Source: Perilla frutescens
Lineage: Eukaryota > Streptophyta > Magnoliopsida > Lamiales > Lamiaceae
Reading direction: 5' to 3'
Assembly (NCBI GenBank): GCA_026008535.1
Contig: BRKX01000018.1
Coordinates: 44,385,588 to 44,449,587, forward strand
Length of the DNA: 64,000 bases
The notes beneath the pieces are model-generated. The model worked only from the letters and a program-made list of their open reading frames with translations, ran no database searches and had not been told where the DNA came from. Positions within the stretch are counted from its first letter, which is position 1; the number at the start of each line of letters is the position of its first letter. Position numbers and translations under genes: made by a program. Of the stretch, positions 1 through 12,500 are shown in pieces.

Positions 1-882
1 GTCCTTGGCATCAAGATCATTCGAGATCACCAGAAAAGGATTTTGTGTCTGTCCCAAGCGACTTATATCGATACAGTGCTGGCTAGGTTTAGCATGCAAG
101 ATTCCAAGAAAGGTTTTATATCTTACAGGTATGGAATTCATCTAGCCAAGGAAATGTGTCCCCAAACACAGTCTGAGATAGAATAAATGATGAAAGTACC
201 ATATGCTTCGGCTGTGAGAAGCTTAATGTATGTCATGCTATACACTAGGCCTGATATATGCTATATCGTTGACATGGTAAGCAGATATCAGTTTAACCCT
301 GGACAAGGTCACTAGATCGCGGTAAAAAACATTCTCAAGTACTTTAAAAGGACTCGAGATTATATATTGGTATACCGCTCTGATAGTCTAGTGCCTTTGG
401 GTTATACGGACTTAGATTTTCAATCCGACAAAGATCAGAGTAAATCTACCTCGGGCTATGTTTTTACATTAAGAGGCAGAGCCATTGCATGGAGGAGCAT
501 AAAACAGAAATACATTGCTGATTCTACCATGGAAGCCGAGTATGTAGCTGCCTCTGAGGCTGCAAAAGAGGTTGTCTGGCTCCGCAGTTTCCTATTGGGC
601 TTGAGCGTGGTTACTGAGTTGCTTAAGACTATCACGATATACTGTGATAATTCTGGTACAGTGGCAAACTCGAAGGAACTCAGAACCCACGAGGCAAGTA
701 AACACATGGAGAGAAAGTACCATCTTATATGAGAAATCATTAAGAGAGAAGATATGGCGGTGGTCAAGATTGCATCGGAGGACAACCTTGTTGATCCATT
801 TACGAAGAGTCTGCCGACTAAGACCTTTGATGGTCACGTGGAGAAAATGGGAGTGAGATATATACCTGGTGGCGCAGTTTGA
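1..882 (+). pseudogene. Copia retrotransposon polyprotein, 3' end (RT tail and RNase H)
   Basis: One frame read from base 1 gives the end of a Ty1/Copia polyprotein. It contains an RT-tail stretch resembling SLMYVMLYTRPDICY, then an RNase H domain with SKSTSGYVFTLRG, the acidic STMEAEYVAASEAAKE motif, YCDNSG, and the family's closing region (SEDNLVDPFTKSLP). In-frame stops TAA at 184-186, TAG at 313-315 and TGA at 730-732 break it, and the reading frame ends with TGA at 880-882. It is truncated by the window edge. The polypurine tract and the 3' LTR follow directly, so this is the 3' end of a degraded Copia element and not a host gene. The family assignment is from conserved motifs; the lineage was not determined. 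Confidence 0.9.
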
Positions 883-944
883 GTCTATAGTTTAGATTGG
901 AGAGTTAGCTAGTTAGTTTATATGCTTGAAAGACATGCTTCAAG

Positions 945-958
945 TATAAGTGGGAGAT
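945..958 (+). other. Copia polypurine tract
   Basis: The purine-rich AAGTGGGAGAT lies immediately before the LTR start. This is the usual priming site for plus-strand DNA synthesis in plant Copia elements and fixes the LTR boundary. Confidence 0.6.
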
Positions 959-2398
959 TTTTAGCTTTGTATACTGGAAAGACATGTCTTTGTATACTTT
1001 TCTGATGATATGATGATACGGATTGAAAGTTATTGCAGCCACTGTTTGCATTTAGATAATTTTATATAATTGTTTTATGCAATGTTCAATATACTTACAT
1101 TGTAGATGATATGGTGTGGGGAGACACACGGTAATATCATATCATTAGAACTTTGTATTGTATTAAAGAGCTCATGGCTTAGATGGTCCTGAACACACCA
1201 TCGGTACACCATAGAATAATTTGATAAGGTAGTTTATCTTGACTAACTGATTGTTCTAGTACACTTGTTAGTGTATTGAGGAGGATCACAATATGATACT
1301 ATTCTCTACTCTGACCCTGATAGTGAGAGAATAAAGATCCATAGAGTTCAGGTTCTGAACTCATATTAATTGACGAGTATATGTGTACATTACTTATTGT
1401 TTTGACTTATCAATGGGTGGGATCCTTTCATGGATCAATAAACTCGATATCTTGGGTAATAATAATATATACATGATGTGTCGTGTAATATGCATGAGCA
1501 CCGTGTCCTGGTGTGCCCGGTTGATGATGTTCCCTTGAGGAAACACAAGATGTTGAAACCCTGCAGGTGGAATTTATTCCGTACATGATAAAGCTTATGT
1601 GGTACTACTTAAAATTTTAGATGTTAATTAATTATAGCTGTCAGAGGCTGACATAATAAATTAATGAATATTATATCTTAAACACGAGGAATGGCTGAAC
1701 TAAAGGAGAAAACATATTCACAAATATGTATTAAATTTGTAGGTCAGTATTACTTCTTTAGTGGAATAAAAGTAATACTTAATTTATTTAATTATATCCT
1801 AAGTTTATTGGATATTGGAAATTAAATAAATTAGTGGACCAGTTTAATATTCTTCTAGATCCCTGGTGGAGCCCAACTTAACTGAAAGTGGATTGGATAT
1901 AGGACTTGAGAAAGAGGCCCAAACCCAGTAGAGTTGGGGAGAGGATTTTTGGCCACCTCCCTATTTAATCATAGGGAGGGGATGAAAATTATACATACGT
2001 TATTCAGCCCCTCTTTGTCTCTCAAGATATCCATAAATTTTACAACTCTATCAGTAGTATACATCCCACTCTGTATCTGATACTCAGTCCAGGAATACAA
2101 TAGAAAATCTCGAAGTAGAATACAGTGGAGAGACACCGATCCAGTGGAGGAGAAGGGGGCACCGATCCTGTCTTAATTCAACAGCAAGATTAGATCTTTA
2201 ATCTTATCCTCAAACCATCTGACAATTGTAAGTAATTTGATTGTATTTATTCCGCTTTATTAGATTCGATTTGCTTTGCATGGTTTTGTGCTAGACGTGT
2301 ATAAACATGCATGAAACATAAAAATATGATTTTCATGAACATGGTTTAATAAACATCCAAATGATCATACGGTGGTTTAATTCGAAAAAACCCCAACA
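959..2398 (+). mobile_element. 3' LTR of the Copia element
   Basis: The left boundary follows the polypurine tract and the right boundary ends in CCCCAACA. The first bases read TTTTAG where a related LTR at 55024 reads TGTTAG, so the terminal TG is mutated. Similarity to that second copy runs through most of the length: a shared TTTGTATAC/TTGTATACT start, the GATGATATGGTGTGGG block, the CCCTGCAGGTGGAATTTATTCC block and the AATATTCTTCTAGATCCCT block. At 2399 the sequence enters coding DNA of another Copia element, so this element is inserted in that one. The 5' LTR is outside the window. Confidence 0.8.
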
Positions 2399-2597
2399 AA
2401 TCTGCCATACAATTGTGTAAAAACCTTCTTTTTCATGATAGAACCAAGCATATGGAAGTGAGGTTCCATTTTATCAGGGATGTTGTTGAAAGTAAATGTG
2501 TTTTGCTTGAAAATATTCCTTCTAAAGTTAACCATGTAGATATCTCTACCGTGTCTCCTCCGGTTGTAGTTTTCCAGAATGGGCCCAAGGTGGAGAT
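2399..2597 (+). pseudogene. Second Copia element: RNase H tail, interrupted
   Basis: The frame beginning at 2401 reads SAIQLCKNLLFHDRTKHMEV, followed by RFHFIRDVVE, the standard end of a Copia RNase H domain. The conserved continuation is replaced by diverged sequence. The 5' part of this gene is absent because the first Copia element inserted here. A polypurine-like AAGGTGGAGAT at 2587-2597 precedes its LTR. It is a dead fragment. Confidence 0.85.
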
Positions 2598-3036
2598 TAT
2601 TGAGAAAATAGGCCCATGTTGTGTGTGGCCCAACACCAGTGATAAAGCCCAGACGCAAATGCAGCTCGGCCTAATCTCCAAGCCACCAACCCGATGCCTT
2701 CCTATTAATTAGGCGACGATTGCCATTCTCACGCACTCTTCATTCTACTGCGTGTGAGGGTTATTTTCACCATCTTGGTGGAAATATTGTAGCTGTGTGA
2801 ATCTGTGCGTGGCTAGGGTTCAGCCTGAGGGGGCTTTATGTCTGCGATGATATTCTACGGTAAATCCTATTTGAGTAGTGTCTGATCTTGCAAGATCCTT
2901 AACTGGAGGTTAAATATAAAGTGTAGAAGATTATGAGTCATACAAAATTCTGACTGCAAAGCTTAAATCTGTCCATGGCCGAAATCGTTGTTAAATTCTG
3001 GAGAATGTACGAGGTCAACGGAGTTAATATCCAACA
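2598..3036 (+). mobile_element. LTR of the second Copia element (about 440 bp)
   Basis: It starts with TATTGAGAAAATAGGCCC just after the polypurine tract (canonical start TGTTGAG, G changed to A) and ends with ATCCAACA, a typical Copia LTR 3' end. No 5' LTR partner is visible, since the body is disrupted upstream. Confidence 0.65.
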
Positions 3037-3299
3037 ATTATAATTTTATATATTTCTTTAAATAATATGAGTTGAGGTATGACTGCTGAACCTATTGAAG
3101 CCTTACCAAACTCTATTAGTTTGAACATTTTTACTGTATTATCCATTTCAATTTTCAATAATTCATGTACGTACCATTTAGTGCAATGGCATAATTAGTT
3201 GACACATAATATACACATAAATAAATATATAATTTCTTGATGAAAATTCCAACTTGTATAGATAAAGGAAATAAGGAAGCTAAATTAATTAACTATATA

Positions 3300-3713
3300 T
3301 AAATGAAAGGACAAGTCTTCTGTACATAAGATGTACATCAGACGGTCAACGCGTTGATCGGGTTAACGCGTGTTGACCCGGTCAATGCTTTGATCAAAAA
3401 ATCCGTCAAAATTAGTATCATTCATAATACTAAAAAGTATCATTTCAAAGGCCAAAAAGTATCATTTGTATCAATAAAAAGTATTGGTCAGAAAAAAAAA
3501 ATAAAGAAAAAAACTGTTAAGATCGATATCAATCGAAACACTAAAAAGTATCATTCAAAATTAAAAAAAATATTAGTTGTATCTCTAAAAAGTATCACCC
3601 ATTTTCATGATTTTTTTGGTCAACACTTTGACTGAGTCAACGTGTGTTGACCCGGTCAATACGTTGAGCGTCTGATGTACATCTTATGTACATGAGTATT
3701 TACGTAAATGAAA
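3300..3713. mobile_element. Mutator-type MITE with 9-bp TSD
   Basis: The element occupies 3309-3704 and is flanked by TAAATGAAA at 3300-3308 and 3705-3713. Its termini are inverted repeats. The perfect core is 24 bp (3321-3344 and 3669-3692, containing GTACATAAGATGTACATC), and weaker inverted similarity rich in GGTCAACG/GTTGACC continues to about 75 bp. The interior holds several CTAAAAAGTATCA units. The reading frame at 3354-3635 is chance. The 9-bp TSD suggests mobilisation by a Mutator-like transposase, which the element does not encode. Confidence 0.85.
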
Positions 3714-4301
3714 TATATAAATAACCCATTAATACGGCTTCTATGTTGTAAAGTAAAATTCTGACTTCAAATATAACTAAAAAATAAGTATAATAAGATT
3801 GTCAGTAATTCACAAGGTTTCACAACAATATTAACTCAACAGATGAATGTATGTCATAATTTGGAGATTAAATTGGCCAAAATTAAGTCGAACCATTTTT
3901 TACAATTTCATATCGCATACTTATTAAATTTTTATACCATATATTAGGCTTTAGACTTAGATTATCACCTAACATAGGAGAACCAACCTACATATCGATT
4001 ATTTAACTCTTCAATGATTTTACAGAAAATACAATTGGATTTTCTAATCACTTATTTAACACTTCAATTATTTTTCCTGGAAAAAACAATTTCCGGCAAC
4101 CCTCAAAATTTTGAAGGCATCGGTTTCGAATTTGCGTTCATCTGAACTGAAGTAGAAGTCAACAGTCATATAGAATAGGCTCACAATTTAGAATAAAAAT
4201 TTGTGCCGTTTTGCTAAACAATACGTAACCAATTAAATATGTTTAGGGCCTACGACTTAATTTCTATTGCAAATTATTATTATTTTTATTTTTTAGTTTT
4301 A
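3714..4301. other. Intergenic AT-rich stretch
   Basis: No coding region, RNA gene or clear repeat was recognised here. Confidence 0.5.
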
Positions 4302-4621
4302 TTATATGTCGGGGCAGACTTGGGTGAGACCGTCTCATATATGAGACGGGTCAATACTCACATGCGGGATCATTATTTATGGGTGAAGTATCATTAACTC
4401 ACATGTGAGTATCATTATTTATACTCGCATGTGAGTATCATTATTTATGGGTGGAGTATCATTAACTCACATGTATCATTATTTATGGGTGGAGTATCAT
4501 TAACTCACATGTATCATTATTTATGGGTGAAGTATCATTAACTCACATGTATTGATCCATCTCATATATGAGACCGTCTCATATATGAGACCGTCTCATA
4601 CAAGTTTTTGTCTTATATGTC
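4302..4621. mobile_element. Second MITE with 9-bp TSD and internal tandem repeat
   Basis: TTATATGTC occurs at 4302-4310 and 4613-4621 and flanks a 302-bp element. Terminal inverted sequence contains GAGACCGTCTCATATATGAG, itself nearly palindromic. The interior is a tandem array of about 40-bp units with TATCATTATTTATGGGTG and ATTAACTCACATG, in four or five degenerate copies. It is non-coding and non-autonomous, probably Mutator-related by its TSD length. Confidence 0.85.
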
Positions 4622-4637
4622 ATAGTCTATGTAAGAA

Positions 4638-5435
4638 CTAGTTTTACACCCACACGTTGTGTGGCGAAATATGAGACGACATTATTTGGTTCAAATTGAT
4701 GTCTCACATATCTAATGAATGTTTAAAACTCTGTATAATAAAAAGTTTAAATGTCCGCCAGTCAAACACACATGGTAGAACAAAATGTCTATAAAATTCA
4801 ATGTTGAGCTTGGAAAATTATAAATTTTTAAAACAAAGGCATGACAAAAATAAAACAAAGAAACTGCACTTTAATAATTTTCATACACACACACACACAC
4901 TGATATGTAAATTATAAAATGATAATGGTAGTCCACATGCGAAAGAGTAAATGCAATCTGCAAACGGTAAACCAATATATTTATAGGATGCAAATTAGAA
5001 AAATGACTATAAAATATAAATGTTTGAACTTGGAAAAATATAAATCTCGAAAATAAGGGAATAACAAAAAAAAAAACAAAAAAAAACTACACATTAATAA
5101 TTTTCACACACACACACACATATGTAAATCATAGAATGATAATGGTAATCCAAATACGAAAGAGTAAATGTAGTCTGCATTAACGGTAAACCAATATATT
5201 TATAAGATGTAAATCAGAAAATAATTATTAAATATAAATGTTTGAATTTTGGGGTTTAAAAGCTTATTAATTTCAATTTTTTAGGGCTCAATTTTTTTTA
5301 GTGTAGAAATTCATAAATTTAGAATAGTAGTAGAGTACTTCATTTTAATAGATAGCAATAATAGATAGTAGATTTTTAAGCCAGAAATTTCTTCTCCAAA
5401 ATTGTGCATTACTTTATTTTTATATATAGTATAGA
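4638..5435 (-). mobile_element. Short non-autonomous Helitron
   Basis: Read on the minus strand it starts TCTATACTATATATAAAAAT at 5435 and ends in CTAG at 4638. A hairpin (CACACAACGTGTGGG region, 4650-4670) lies just before the end. It sits between A and T, as Helitrons do, without target duplication. It contains no coding sequence. The terminus matches the start sequence widely seen in plant Helitrons (family knowledge). Confidence 0.75.
4782..5245. repeat. Tandem repeat of about 240 bp inside the short Helitron
   Basis: Two diverged copies share TGTTTGAACTTGGAAAA-like starts (about 4782 and 5020), a CACACACAC run (4887 and 5105) and GGTAAACCAATATATTTATA (about 4965 and 5187). A third copy is cut off at about 5245. 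Confidence 0.7.
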
Positions 5436-5581
5436 TATAGCTTCTTATGCTTTAATTAAACCAATTTTGTAAAATAAATTTAAATTTTAAGAAAAAGGGA
5501 CCAATTTTCTAAATATGTCAGAGATATTAACATACGTTTAATTCTACATAAACCATTCAAATAAAAAACTAATTAAATAAG

Positions 5582-7997
5582 TGTTGGTCCCGGGGCGAGT
5601 CAGAATCAGTTTAGAGGGGGAGGTGAATAAACTGATTACAAAACTGAACTAGATGTGGAATATTAAGGGCCCGTTTTGACTCGTAAATATCATCCATGCT
5701 ATGTAGAGATCAGTTGAGAAGATCTGCTAGCTTGGAGTGTTGTGTGTGTGCTTATGGTATGCAGTTAAATATGCAACTGAACTGAAAAGTAAAGCAGAGC
5801 ACACAAACAGTTTATAGAGGTTCGAAGCTCAACTTCTACATCCTCTCTTCCTTCCGAAGAAGGGAAATCCACTATGCAAGTGTAAAGTTCCTTTATTACA
5901 GTTACACAGTGAAGACAGTTGCTGTCCTGGAAGCTGCATTCTCCACTTTCTTAGCCGGTAGGTCGACAGCTCACACTTGCGATCTCCAACTGCTCGCTGG
6001 AGAGATAAGGTGTTATTGTCCGTCTTTTCATAATTTTAGATCTCGCTCGATCTTCAAGAGTACAGTCTTGAAACTGGTATCAACTGGGTTGCTCCTTTGC
6101 GCGTCTGCGTCTGAGCTGGGGTAGTTGATCATTTAAGCACGGTGACTGAGAGAACAACTCTAGCTGGAAATCTTCAACAGCTAGCTCGAAGAGTTTTAAG
6201 GCTCATTCTCATCAGTTGGAACTTTTGATTTTCTGAGTTCTTTGAGCGTGAGGCTTTAGTGCTTCACCGAACGTCTTCGCGGAAAGACTTAACTAAAGTG
6301 CTCTCCAAATTTTCAAAAGTCCCGCGGTCTTCTTTGGGGTAGCTCACCTTTTAAAGATAGGTAAGTTGGTGACCGGTGATGATCACTGTTGGATTATAAA
6401 TGAAAATGCTAGTTGCAAAGCTTTTCATTTAATGGGGCCGGTGGATTGTCATTGCTCTTCTGATGAGCTTTTGCTCCAAGATCTCGGTTGCATTAATTTC
6501 AAGATCTTCTTAGGCTTATCTGAATTTCAGTTGCGGCACCCTTCATGATCTTCAGTTTTGAGTTTCATCTGGCAGCTGGAATCTTCAGTTCATTTGTCTG
6601 TCAGTTCTGCGTGTCCCTTGGCAGTTTGGAAAGCTTCAGTTGAGATCATCTTCAGTTGGCGATTTTGGGCTTAGGCTTGATGCCATCTAAGCTCCAGTTT
6701 GCTTCTGCTTCCGCTGGTAGTTTGAACCAGTGTTCTTTAGCTGGTATTTTGGACTTGTGTCCTTTCAGCTAGAACTTTCATGGACTGGTCTTCAGTTCGG
6801 TTGCTGGCACTTCACCAGTTGGACTTCAGAACTGATACGTCTTCAGATGTTGTTCTTCGAACTAGTGCTTCATTAGCTGGAACTTCATTCTTCAGCTGGT
6901 ATGCTTTGAGCTGGCATTTTCCATCAGCTTGTACCTTGGTCTTCTCTTCAGTTGGTATAGTCCTTCAACTGGAATATCCTGAGCTGGTATTTCCTTCAGC
7001 ATGGATCTTTAGACTTAGTATATTTCTTCTGTTGGTACATCTCTTCAAATGGAATATCTTAAGCTGGTATTTTTTTTAGCTCATGATTGTCCTCTCTTTG
7101 GCTGGCAGTTTTCATCAGTTGATGTCATCGTGGACTGGTATGTTCATCAGTTTAAACTAATGTGCTCTTCAACTGGTATTTCTGCAGTCGGAAATAATCT
7201 AGAACTGGCATGTCCCTTAGTTCTTCTCTTTCAGCTGGTATTCCTTTTAGCTAGGATCTTCCTTTGACTGGAATAATTCTTCAGCCGGTATTGGACTAGA
7301 ACTGGTATGTGCTTCAGTTCTCTTCAGTTGAGACTTCCCTTTAGCTGGTGTCGGCCTAGAACTGGTATGTGCTTCAGTTCTTTTCAGCTAGAACTTCTCT
7401 TCAGCTGGTGGCGGCCTAGAACTGGTATGTGCTTCAGTTCTCTTCAGTTGGTGGCGGCCTAGAACTAGTATGTGTTTTAGTTCTCTTCAGCTGGAACATC
7501 TCTTCAGCTGGTGGCGGCTTAGAACTGGTATGTGCTTCAGTTCTCTTCAGCTGGAACATCTCCTCAGCTGTTGGCGGCCTAGAAATGGTATTTACTTCAG
7601 TTCTCTTCAGCTGGTAGCGGCCTAGAACTTGTATTGGCTTCAGTTTTCTTTAGCTGGGACTTCTCTTCAGCTGGTGGTGGCCTTGAACTGGTATTGGTCA
7701 TCAGTTCATTACTGTAGACTGGTGGCAGTTGATATCTTCTCTCTCTGGTACCTGCAAGTTTCAGTTTGCCTTGCTGATTATTCTAGCAAGCTACAGTCTT
7801 CTTTTTCTCTAATCTTCTCTCCTCTTTCACACGACTTAATCATATCTGTTGGTTTGATAGCTTTCACTCTGTATGATCATCTTTAGTTTTCTACTTGATT
7901 TCTTTTCAGTTCTTTCAAGGCTCTTTTCATATTTTGACATCTTTTCACATCTCATCAAAACCCCTTGTAAGAAAAACCTTGATAGTTTTTCCTAACA
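5582..7997. mobile_element. Solo LTR, 2.4 kb, TSD ATAAG
   Basis: The segment begins TGTTGG and ends CTAACA, the usual LTR-retrotransposon terminal inverted pair with one mismatch. Both sides carry the perfect 5-bp duplication ATAAG (5577-5581 and 7998-8002). No internal retrotransposon domain is present, so a solo LTR left by LTR-LTR recombination is the best explanation. The reading frames inside (for example 6780-7079, 7429-7617 and 7629-7886) come from the minisatellite and show no recognisable protein. The superfamily cannot be decided without the internal region. Confidence 0.8.
7264..7700 (+). repeat. Minisatellite with 43- and 60-bp units in the solo LTR
   Basis: Seven or so units start with GGCCTAGAACTGGTATGTGC and continue with TTCAGTTCTCTTCAGCTGG. 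Units are either about 60 bp or about 43 bp, the short form lacking a CTGGAACTTCTCTTCAG segment. A looser CAGCTGG/CAGTTGG periodicity extends upstream to about 6580. Confidence 0.85.
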
Positions 7998-8002
7998 ATA
8001 AG

Positions 8003-9517
8003 AATATAAATACATGATCACAAATACGAAACATAACATAAGCCAATCTAAAATTGTTATTTTGGACGGAAGTCATGAATCTTTAATAACAAATTACGAA
8101 GAACAATCCAATACATTTACAAAATTATAATTTATAATTTTAAAAAAATATTGATAATATTCTTGAAGCTTAAATTCTTTCTTCAAGCCTTCAAAGTTTT
8201 TCCAAATTTCGATAGTGCAAAAAATAATGCTTCTCTCAACTATTTCTCCTTTGCTTGTTTATCATATCGTAGTTTTTTTTATCATATTTCTTTATCCTAT
8301 AAAGTAAGGCTTTTTTTTTGTCGTCAGGACATGAAATAAGATATTTATGAAAATACATAAAATAATAAAAATTAATCACTTGTGACGCCATGCCTTAAAA
8401 AATTAATAAAAATTTTGTTAAGGAAGAGTGAGAGTGCAAAATAACATTTGATTTTTCCTCTGAATTTACAAGTTTGCACAAATCAACCATAAATAAAATT
8501 GAACACTCAAAAGGAACAATGCAAATGGATTTTATGTTGGATCTTTATCTTTCATTTTGGAGATGGGGTTGTTGGCTTCTTATGTATTTCTTAATCTTTG
8601 ATCGTAAGCCATATTGTAGGACGTTCTGCAAGAAAAAAAAATCAACCTTAAGAAATTATGATACATTTCTAGTGGGTGTAGGAGGCATCCAAGTTTAATT
8701 TCCCACTCCTTTTTATAACACCAATAAAACATAAAATATCGGTATAGAATTTAATCCATATACATCTATATGCATCGCACATATCTTTATGAGAATAAAA
8801 ATATATTTTTAATAAGTATAAGAATACATCATTAATTGATTTATGTTTCTTAATTTATTTATTGAATTATGATATTTTGGAAATCTATACTATATTTGGA
8901 GAGTGACGGATATATGATATATAATCTATATGATATCAATTATATACGATTTAATTGATTTATATATATATATATATATATATATTTAATGAATTAATCA
9001 AGGTAATCAATAATCATATAACATATATCAATATTCATATAGGAGTATATTCTATCTAATAAGAATAGTTACGTGAATATTAATTGTTTATATATACATA
9101 ATGATAACATTATACTAAAATATATATAATTATTTAAAAAACAAAAAATAAGTAAATATATACCTTTTTTAAAAGATATATTCACTGCTAAATAGTACTA
9201 TTGCAATTAACAGTATAATTCATTACCAAAATTAAATAGATTAATGACGACTATGTAATATAAAGAATATAAAATTTATATATAACTATAAGTGCCCTGT
9301 TAAATGATGGCATGATTTTGACAATAATCAAATATATGTATGCTATCTATATAAAATGAATGTATGCGGAATTGTAGATGATGATTTTCCAATCAATCAA
9401 TTAATTAATATTAACAAATCTCATGTAATAAATATTATATTTATATTTTGGGCAAGTGCAAATAAGAGGAAAATTTTTACTTAGTATTTAGACTGATTAT
9501 CTTAGTTTTAGATATAA
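8003..9517. other. AT-rich intergenic DNA
   Basis: A (TA)n microsatellite lies at about 8961-8986. Short open frames at 8151-8339 and 8474-8698 show no recognised motif. Nothing else was supported. Confidence 0.5.
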
Positions 9518-12500
9518 CTAGTATTCCACCCGTGCGATGCACGGTGAGTAATTTAATAATATTAGAGATATAATTATGATATAAAATTATGCTAATACAA
9601 TATAAATAATTAATATCCATTTATGTGAAACAAAATTTAATTGTTAATAATAAAGAGTAACAAAAATATCAATATTTATTAATAAAAAATTACAAATTTT
9701 GAAACACTTCCTTGTAGACAACATTTGTTGTTGAATTACAACTTTTGCCATCTTTGTCGCAAATTAATATTTTCAAACCAGCACGACTTCTAACTCTTGA
9801 AATAGCCACATATAACTGTCCATGACTAAAAACAGGTGTTTTCAGAAAAAGGCCAACATGAGATAAAGATTGACCTTGACTTTTATTTATAGTCATTGCA
9901 TACGACACAATTAGGGGAAATTGTCGTCGTTGAAACTTGAAAGGCAATCTTGGATCCGAAGGTGTTAATGACATCCTTGGAATCAAAATGGTGTGTCCGA
10001 CATTTTGTCCAGTAAGCACTTTTGCTTCCAATACATGAGTACCAAGTCTTGTGATAACCAATCTTGTGCCATTACACAATCCATTTGAATAATCTATATT
10101 CCTCAACAACATAACCGGGGTTCCGATCTTCAATATCAACTCATGGTTGGGGACACCTGAACATTTGAGACTATTTAAAAATTCAGGTGTATGTATATCT
10201 TGCAACAAATCTACATTTGCATCTGATTTGCATGAAGAATCCGAACTTAGATAAATTGTTGCTTCAGATGCATTTAGTGAAACCATATATTGATTTATGG
10301 ATTCAACCAGATCAAGTCTCGGTGCAAGAATAGCTCGTTCTTGCAAGTACATCGCATTTTCAATAGTACTGCAATATGATGGGTAAGTGCTTTCCACGAT
10401 TGTTTGAATTGCATTTGAAGAACTGTTCAACACAATATCTTCCGGAATATTAATTGTTGCAATCCCATCATTTGAACCTCCAACCACACCATCTCCAATG
10501 TTTGCAATCCATCTGGAAAAATTGTCCATTTCAATATCATGGATATTTGAAGTCGCATTATGGAGTCTCATATTCTTTGTCAACCTTAACACTTTGCAAT
10601 GTCTCCATAAATAAGAAGAATTGATCGTGGCACGGACAATATCTTGTCTACTACCTTTTGGAATAACTGGTAGTATTTGTCTGAAATCTCCACCAAGCAC
10701 AATAGTCTTCCCACCAAATGGAATGTCACAACTTAATGGATTGCAAAAACGCATTAGATCTCTCATCGTCCTATCCAGTGCTTCAAAACAATATCTATGC
10801 ATCATCGGGGTCTCGTCCCAAATAATAAGCTTACACTTCACTATAAGTTCAGCAAGTGGACTTCCTTGTTTGATGTTGCATGTTGAATCCTCATTTGCAT
10901 TAATTGGAATTTTAAAACGTGAGTGGGCTGTTCTTCCACCTGGCAACAAAAGAGATGCTATACCGCTCGAAGCAACATTTAACACAATTTCACCTTTTGA
11001 CCTTATTGCTGATGATAATGTTTTCCATATAAATGTTTTTCCAGTACCGCCATACCCATATACGAAGAAGATGCCACTAGTACTTGTTTCTACCGCATCC
11101 ATTACTGATTTGTAGACATGATATTGCTCATCAGTTAATTTGTTTATCGAATCAGTGTGCTCTTTCATCAAAAGATTTCGATCATAGCGCAACTCATCAT
11201 TAATCAATCTATTTTCATAGACCTGGAAGAATTCTCCTGTGGGGAATGGCATGAATTGAAACTCTCGCAAACTTCTACCACAATTACGCAATAATTTCTC
11301 AATTTCCACAAGTGTATAATTCTTGATTTGTTCCTCACTCAACTGCAATTCTATAAAGCACAAAAAGAGAAAATTTCAGTGATTTGACATTATTAAACTA
11401 TAAAAACCTTAAATAAAATATATAATGAACATAAATTGATTTATAAATTTACCTGGATGTTGCATTAATCTTCGTTGATTGTACAGAATATCATCTGATA
11501 GATAAATCCAACATTTTTCCCAAGCTACTTCAGGCTGACTTAATGATTCAGATGATAATAATGTGGCAAATAAATTTCTCAATGAATTTGCAGACGCCCA
11601 ATGGCTTGCTTCAACAATTCCATCAACATATTCCCTATCATCATCTAGCAATCCCAAAGCAAAGTAAGCATCTCGAAATGTATCATATTGAACACCATTA
11701 ACACATTTTATATCATCATAGCATGTGGGTCCACGCACTACATTCAGTAGGCATCTCAAGTAATATAATTCGCCAGAACCAGGTGGAACATAAAATATCC
11801 GTCCAATAGAATATCTCATTTTTCTCGGCTTCCATTCTCTACTCGCTTGTTTCCAAACAAATTTGGTTGGAAATTCAGCATAAGTCAATTCTCTTGCTTC
11901 AGGATACTTCTTGTTTGCATCAAACCAAGCTAAAAACATACTTTGATTCACCGTAGGACGATTGAGCACAACATCTATTGAGTCAGAATCTGAGAATAGT
12001 ATACTTTGCTGATTAGGGAGGTGGAAACTTAAACGTTCAACTGGAGGATCCCTATATTGTATTTCAAAGCCTAATATTCTCCATGCTGCCTCACAAGGTG
12101 ATATATACCTGCAATCATAATACATGTTAATTTCATCCACATTCTTCGTCATCTCATCATCTTCAATGCTGCGGTAGAAGGATGTCGTCACACGATCATG
12201 ACCTTTGTTCACATATTTGAACAAATATTTGATAGATCGAGATTGGTTGCACCACTCAACATTTATATGCGCCCCATATTTCAACAGCAGATAACGGTTG
12301 TGCGGTACAATATATCTATTATCTAGACAAATTCTATTCTTTGACACCGTTCTACCATTATCTGCTCTCTTATATATAGGATAGCCATCCTGGTCTATAG
12401 TTGTTACTTCGACAAATTTTTTTGGAAAATGCTTCGTACAACGACCATCCTTCATACATGGAGAACTTTTTCTTGCAGCGCCACATGGACCATGTACCAT

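Noticed and set aside
6780..7886. Several leucine/serine-rich frames
   Set aside because: They translate the minisatellite of the solo LTR and have no conserved motif.
8474..8698. Frame with tryptophan-rich hydrophobic stretch
   Set aside because: Short, no start context or homologous motif, and in AT-rich DNA.
10621..11115. 164-residue frame on the plus strand
   Set aside because: It is the antisense shadow of the helicase exon, which has all SF1 motifs on the minus strand.
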